NCBI RefSeq assembly: GCF_001039355.2
Contig: NW_019775980.1
Span: forward strand, 241,434-305,433
Source of the DNA: Lingula anatina
Lineage: Eukaryota; Brachiopoda; Lingulata; Lingulida; Lingulidae
Length of the DNA: 64,000 nt
Direction of reading: 5' to 3'
The notes below the pieces were generated by a model. It worked only from the letters and a program-made list of their open reading frames with translations. It ran no database searches and was not told the DNA's origin. Positions within the stretch are counted from its first letter, which is position 1, and every line of letters starts with the position of its first letter. The position numbers and the translations under genes were made by a program. Below, piece by piece: positions 60,501 to 64,000 of this stretch.

Positions 60501-61899
60501 TATGATGATATACACTCCCATACACATACACATACAAACACACACATGCACTTAAAGTACAAAGGTACACACAATAAGAACATTTGTCTGTCAAGAGAAA
60601 GATTAACCCACTTGAAGTTTACATCATTGCTTTATTTTAAATGAAATAAGTTAACATATTTCAGGCCCGTAGCCAGCAATTTCAAAGGGGGGGGGGGGGG
60701 TTCTTTTTCTGAAAAAGTGGACCTTTTACCATATAATCCCCATGTACCTAGGTCATATTTTACCCAGAGTGGACCTTTTTCTGGCTACAGGCCTGTATTT
60801 ATAGACACTCAGTTTAGTACAGGTTATCTTCCTGGTATTCCCACTGATAAAACAGCAAATAGAGCCAAGTGACGTAAGTTTTAGTTATAACACACAGAAA
60901 TTATCTGTGTTATAACATCATACCTGTAGGGGTCATCTCTGGCATATCTGTCCAGGTAAATGTCTTATCTAAGAACACCCATATCACCTGTGTTATAACA
61001 TCATACCTGTAGGGGTCATCTCTGGCATATCTGTCCAGGTAGGGGTCATCCAGGGGAGGGGGGCGTCTGGGCGGAGGGCCATAAGGGTCATCTAGGTAGG
61101 GGTCGCGAGCATAGGGATCATCTCGTCTGGAGAAAAACTTCAATATATGTACATAATGATATCCTTACCAAAGTTATGCACATACTTTATAAAAGATTAA
61201 AACCATAATTACCATGACGGAGACCAAAAAATCATTAGTCTTTTTACAACAGTTACAACAATCTTTTTGTGTTAAAAATTATATTCCTTCTGATTTGGCA
61301 AAGTTACATTTTTCTTTTTGCTAACTGACAAAAACTGGTATGATGTAAGAATGAATAAGGCATCTGGGATAATAATGACAATAATAAAACTAATCCCTAG
61401 GCCTGACCTGTATGGGTCTCTTAGTGGGTCCCTGAGACGGTCTTCATAGGGGTCTCTCAGTGGTGATCTGTCTCTGGGAGCCAACCCTCTTCCTGCTGAA
61501 ATGTCTCTTTCCCTGCAAAACAGTTACAGTACTTGTTAAAAAACTCAAATACCATAATTCCAGGAATATGAATACCACAAGTGGAAAATATAGTCAGGGG
61601 AAAGATCTTACTTTAAGAAATATTGATTTCTGCATTAGAAATCAAAATCAAAAATAATAAATAAAATGAAAAATACTTAAAACTCCATGTCATTTTTGTA
61701 AAATAGGTGCTTTATGTATACTTATTTCAATTTTCTGAAACCTTCATTAGCTAACAGGAATAGGAACGGGATTCTTCCACTATTATTGCTCTGAGAAGAA
61801 AAACTTCTCACAAATCAGTGGAAGTTGTCAAACTGGGGTAAAGGTCAACCTGGGATCAAGGTCGAACTGATGTCAAGGTCAAACTTGGGTCAAGGGCTT

Positions 61900-61969
<70 letters not shown>

Positions 61970-63106
61970 AGGGGTCAGTGCTGTGGTCATATTGTGGTCA
62001 AGTTTGTCCTTACCTTCGTGGTCCCCCCCTCTGACTTCTGCCTTCTGAGGCTATCTTCACATCTGAGGAATGGAAAATAATTATAAGGTTATATTTTATA
62101 TATTATATATCAATGATAATTACACTATATAAACTATTTTAAAGAACACCAATGAGAGTCGAAGGACAAAAGGAAGAGTCTACAACATCATTTTGGAAAT
62201 TAATTACACCATTTACAAAACATGTGGATTCAACCTCATCTGGACCTTTGAGGACAAACTGCTCCCCTCTCTCTGCAGGATACAACTGTTTTGTTAAAGA
62301 GTTTCAGGTGGGTTGCTTTGATTTATTTGTGGTATTGTTGTGTGCAGTACATTTACCTATTCTAAATCCTTTGTATAGACCCCCATTTTCTAGTCTAACA
62401 GCTTCCCTGGCTTCTTCCTCTTTGCCATACTGAACAAAGCCATAACCTTTGTGTAAAGATGTGCCTAGAATGATAAAATAATAAAAATAAAACACTTTAC
62501 AAAGCCAGAGCCCTTGTGTAAAGATGTGCCTAGAATGATGAAATAATACATGTATAACACTGAACATTTTTACCAGCTGGGCCAATCACTTTCAATAATA
62601 CTGACATTTCTGAGACACTGGTTTACAGCAGGTCAAGAAATTTAGCTACTTTTTCTTGGCATTATCTAAGATCCTTCCCCTCTCGTACAGAGAGTACAGA
62701 TTGTAACCGGGCTTAGTTGTGAACAAGAATATTAACTAGATTGAAGAAAATAATAACCAGTGCATCATGAATATTTTCTACTTGCTTAAGATCCAATATA
62801 ACTATCTGTGAGATATGCCAAAAAAAAGACAGATAATCAGCTACAAAAGTAACCCATAACAGTCACCCTTGAAGAACCACTACAATAAAAATAAATTATT
62901 ACACAAAATATCAGTATTTATACAAACTCACCCAATACTTTTCCATATTTTTTAAACATGGTTTCCAGTTCCCCCTCTGTCATTTTATCTGTGGGCAAGT
63001 TCCCTATAAAAACCCGGCTGTACAAAAGTTTTGGGTCATCAGAATTTGTGATTGTCCTCTCATCTCTCACAGGTGGTCCACGGGCGCGCTCTCGCTCTCT
63101 ACTCAT
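56914..63106 (-). CDS. NCOA5: Nuclear receptor coactivator 5 orthologue with N-terminal RRM (9 coding exons)
   Basis: Exons 63106-62932, 62464-62357, 62062-62014, 61512-61408, 61126-61007, 60477-60346, 59944-59745, 58177-57923 and 57515-56914 join in phase to 581 residues; human NCOA5 has 579. Residues 30-103 form an RRM (RNP2 VFIGNL 33-38, RNP1 KGYGFVQY 64-71) like that of hnRNP C/RALY. Residues 104-215 are rich in RDP, DPY and PPP. Residues 217-312 match the NCOA5 anticodon-binding-like domain (FDCCILMKS to NILHGTPQ, then EHRNMPLDDAMSLVARNYEQY). PSIAYLLNLMADGRQLTLEE covers the human LxxLL site. LQAKILSILN and LDNPSIQKALDSLIQSGP are conserved C-terminal blocks. A GYGxQ-rich tail ends the protein. 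Nuclear transcription and RNA roles are inferred from the family. Confidence 0.93.
57923..58177 (-). CDS. NCOA5: NCOA5 coding exon 8
   Basis: The acceptor is AAAAAAATTACAG| and the donor is AGCAATG|GTAATA. Residues 297-381: EHRNMPLDDAMSLVARNYEQ continues the conserved domain, then a Pro-rich linker, then LLNLMADG and EELEKVLKYVKERRDQM, aligned to the human LINLLADN / INYLRERKERL region. Confidence 0.93.
58178..59744 (-). other. NCOA5 intron 7 with unexplained antisense open frames
   Basis: The + strand of this 1.57-kb intron has several open, protein-like stretches between about 58510 and 59408 in shifting frames, described at 58510-59408. No NCOA5 exon is missing, because exons 7 and 8 join within the conserved GTPQ|EHRNMP block. 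Confidence 0.8.
58510..59408 (+). pseudogene. Unidentified decayed coding region in NCOA5 intron 7
   Basis: Successive + strand frames are open and compositionally protein-like: 58510-58746 (78 codons from an ATG), a frame through 58870-58990, one through about 58996-59127 containing TRLRFDDKHFFLMTSEQC, and one of about 107 codons ending at 59408 that lacks an ATG. The last contains CENCRVFQKKKCVGC (a Cys cluster) and NVDEFAKYGLITDTVSFEE. The stretches abut through frame changes, as in an eroded insertion of a mobile element or a DNA virus. I do not recognise the family, and chance remains possible. Confidence 0.35.
59745..59944 (-). CDS. NCOA5: NCOA5 coding exon 7
   Basis: The acceptor is TTTTTCTGGTTTCAG| and the donor is CCCCAAG|GTAGGA. 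Residues 230-296 form most of the conserved domain, including YAIIINSQNEVHRSLTLNIL and HGTPQ, aligned to human FAIVITQQHQIHRSCTVNIM and FGTPQ. Confidence 0.93.
60346..60477 (-). CDS. NCOA5: NCOA5 coding exon 6
   Basis: The acceptor is TTGTTGCCAG| and the donor is CAACAGAG|GTATAG. Residues 186-229: RRPPPFDDGRDPYRDPYY, a PPPP stretch, then FDCCILMKSPQQ, which aligns with the start of the human anticodon-binding-like domain (DCSVIVVNKQ). Confidence 0.9.
60662..60795. mobile_element. hAT-like MITE, CAGGCCTGTAGCCAG family
   Basis: 134 bp in NCOA5 intron 5. The left end CAGGCCCGTAGCCAG and the complement of the right end CAGGCCTGTAGCCAG differ at one base. TATTT flanks both sides (60657-60661, 60796-60800). 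A poly-G run follows the left end, and AAAGTGGACCTTTT / AGAGTGGACCTTTT blocks lie inside. Confidence 0.8.
60905..61041 (-). repeat. Perfect 54-bp tandem duplication of the exon 5 donor region
   Basis: 60905-60958 and 60988-61041 are identical over 54 bp. Each holds the last 35 bp of exon 5 plus 19 bp of intron with the same 5' splice site (real donor after 61007, duplicate after 60924). Perfect identity suggests a recent event. Confidence 0.9.
61007..61126 (-). CDS. NCOA5: NCOA5 coding exon 5
   Basis: The acceptor is GTTTTTCTCCAG| and the donor is CCTACAG|GTATGATG. Residues 146-185 are repeats of (R/L)DDPY (RRDDPYARDPYLDDPYG, then RRPPPLDDPYLDRYARDDPY). Its last 35 bp and donor are duplicated downstream. 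Confidence 0.88.
61408..61512 (-). CDS. NCOA5: NCOA5 coding exon 4
   Basis: The acceptor is TAACTGTTTTGCAG| and the donor is CATACAG|GTCAGG. Residues 111-145 include APRDRSPLRDPYEDRLRDP, which resembles the RDRSPIR and RDP-rich N-terminal region of vertebrate NCOA5. Confidence 0.88.
61825..61897 (+). repeat. 17-bp tandem repeat carrying AGGTCA half-sites
   Basis: AGGTCA or a variant starts at 61842, 61859, 61876 and (degenerate) 61893, exactly 17 bp apart, with a weaker unit at 61825. TCAAGGTCA (from 61873) is the consensus for ERR/SF-1 monomer sites, and GGGGTAAAGGTCA (from about 61835) resembles a DR1 element. Function is speculative. Confidence 0.7.
61902..61966. repeat. (AT)n microsatellite
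   Basis: About 32 AT units in NCOA5 intron 3. Confidence 0.95.
62014..62062 (-). CDS. NCOA5: NCOA5 coding exon 3
   Basis: 49-bp exon, acceptor TTCCATTCCTCAG|, donor CCACGAAG|GTAAGGAC. It completes the RRM with DVKIAS and adds EGRSQRGGPR. Too short to show as an open frame by itself; phase fits both neighbours. Confidence 0.85.
62357..62464 (-). CDS. NCOA5: NCOA5 coding exon 2
   Basis: The acceptor is TTATCATTCTAG| and the donor is AGAATAG|GTAAAT. Residues 59-94 (GTSLHKGYGFVQYGKEE onward) contain RNP1 of the RRM. Confidence 0.9.
62465..62931 (-). other. NCOA5 intron 1 with a duplicated 3' splice site
   Basis: A 50-bp block at 62499-62548 repeats, at about 90% identity, the start of exon 2 together with its acceptor (62434-62483). 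The offset is 65 bp. The extra acceptor would extend exon 2 at 62529. Confidence 0.8.
62932..63106 (-). CDS. NCOA5: NCOA5 coding exon 1
   Basis: Residues 1-58 plus one base. The ATG context is CACACAATGA, 15 bp after an acceptor TTTTGTTTTAG| at 63122, so at least one noncoding exon lies upstream. Encodes the basic start MSRERERARG and RNP2. The donor is TATTGG|GTGAGT. Confidence 0.88.
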
Positions 63107-63121
63107 TGTGTGTCGGTGCTG

Positions 63122-63913
63122 CTAAAACAAAATATAATGAATGAATGATTACAGGAACTCATTTCCACCTAGTTAAGCCGTTTAGACTGCATTTTGAAAC
63201 CACATATAGAGGACACTATAGTTTGCTTACAGCCTGTTAACTCTTTTAAAGCAGCAGTACTTAGAGACAAAACACCCGCAGCCACCGTCCCACATGTCGC
63301 GATTACCCTGTGCGACAGTAATCGTTTGAGACTTTGATTCAGAAAAGTCGAAGAAATCTGACAGTCTTCCACCATCGTGTCACCATATTCAAGCTACCTC
63401 ACCCGGAGACCGGTGCTACAAGAACTCCACTCATCGCATTGATCTGCGTTCCATTCATTTTTTAATTTAATGTCACTATCTTTTTTAACTTTTCTGTGGT
63501 ATTTTATTTCATATAGACAGTTTTAAATCTCGCAATAAGTGCCTTTTATTTTACCTCTTTTCCCTTTTTCTTCAAGCGTGGGTCATTTTAAGTTCTCGCC
63601 ACTTCTCGCGTGAATACAAGACAAGCCATTTGATAATATTTCAATTATCTGAAAAAATGATGACATTTAGGTTAGCAGCTGTTATTGCTATTGAAGTAGA
63701 TTTGTTGTACATCTTATATAAATTTTGTATTCTTATGCAGTGTTATTACAATAAAATATAGCTTATCTTGGTATCAGAGCCGAGTTCAAAGTACACATAT
63801 TCACGTTGGTTTCAGTAATAAAAGTACAAGTGCACTCAAGTCACCTACAGTAGAGTTTGTCGCGGATGTCTCGACTCCTGCGGTCAATATACAGGTACAA
63901 CTTCAGACACACT
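63122..63913. promoter_or_regulatory. NCOA5 upstream region, possible shared divergent promoter
   Basis: Lies between the NCOA5 exon 1 acceptor and a + strand start codon at 63914. It should contain the NCOA5 5' UTR exon(s). Minus-strand donor-like sites such as AAGAG|GTAAAATAA (near 63551) are present, but none can be chosen with confidence. A 68-codon minus frame at 63375-63169 has no recognisable feature. Confidence 0.35.
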
Positions 63914-63952
63914 ATGGCTACAAGTTCCACGAGTGGTGCTAGAAAACTACAG
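63914..63952 (+). CDS. Possible first coding exon of a divergent gene (partial)
   Basis: ATG in the context CACTATGGCT opens MATSSTSGARKLQ and is followed exactly at a codon boundary by CTACAG|GTAAAA, a good 5' splice site. The gene would continue beyond the window. Only 13 codons are visible, so no family can be named and the call rests on start context plus donor. Confidence 0.35.
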
Positions 63953-64000
63953 GTAAAAATTCGAAGGCTTTAATCTTATAATTATATGCAAGTCACGAAG

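Larger units (their letters stand above)
61513..62013 (-). other. NCOA5 intron 3 with simple repeats
   Basis: Contains a 17-bp tandem repeat with AGGTCA motifs (61825-61897) and an (AT)n run (61902-61966). Confidence 0.85.

Overview
The window is eukaryotic. It has spliced genes with canonical GT-AG introns (one of about 17 kb), a low gene density, many microsatellites, many short inverted-repeat transposon relics and two assembly gaps (43225-44050 and 54907-55572). The repeats point to a marine lophotrochozoan, most likely a mollusc. The main reason is a ~161-bp tandem unit with a fixed GC-rich flank that resembles the 160-bp core of bivalve pearl/BIV160 elements. The species cannot be named from the sequence alone.

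Two protein genes can be assembled exon by exon. On the + strand, 10945-31738 encodes a 281-residue protein in three coding exons: a p47phox/Tks-type PX (phosphoinositide-binding) domain followed by an acidic, Ser-rich tail with no SH3 domain. Its 3' UTR runs to about 34.3 kb and opens with five CRE-like octamers spaced exactly 21 bp apart, the first overlapping the stop codon. On the - strand, 63106-56914 encodes a 581-residue NCOA5 orthologue in nine coding exons. It has an hnRNP C/RALY-like RRM at the N terminus, an Arg-Asp-Pro-Tyr-rich linker, the NCOA5 anticodon-binding-like domain, conserved C-terminal NCOA5 blocks and a FUS-like Gln/Gly/Tyr tail. A short first exon of a divergent gene may begin at 63914.

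Layout: 1-5 kb is mobile-element debris (Tc1 transposase relic, pearl-like repeat, LINE remnants, several MITEs). 5-10.9 kb is probable upstream and 5' UTR sequence of the PX gene. 10.9-34.3 kb is the PX gene, whose introns hold Harbinger-like, hAT-like and other MITEs. 34.3-56.3 kb is a gene-poor interval with minisatellites, MITE copies, tRNA-like B-box motifs and a pearl-like array broken by a gap. 56.3-63.1 kb is NCOA5. 63.1-64 kb is its upstream region, possibly a shared divergent promoter.

No prokaryotic system, CRISPR array, rRNA or convincing tRNA gene is present. The less ordinary signals are the PX-only protein, the RRM plus prion-like tail on NCOA5, two tandem duplications of exon edges with their splice sites in NCOA5, the 21-bp CRE array, several MITE families with clean target-site duplications, and unidentified protein-like reading frames in NCOA5 intron 7.
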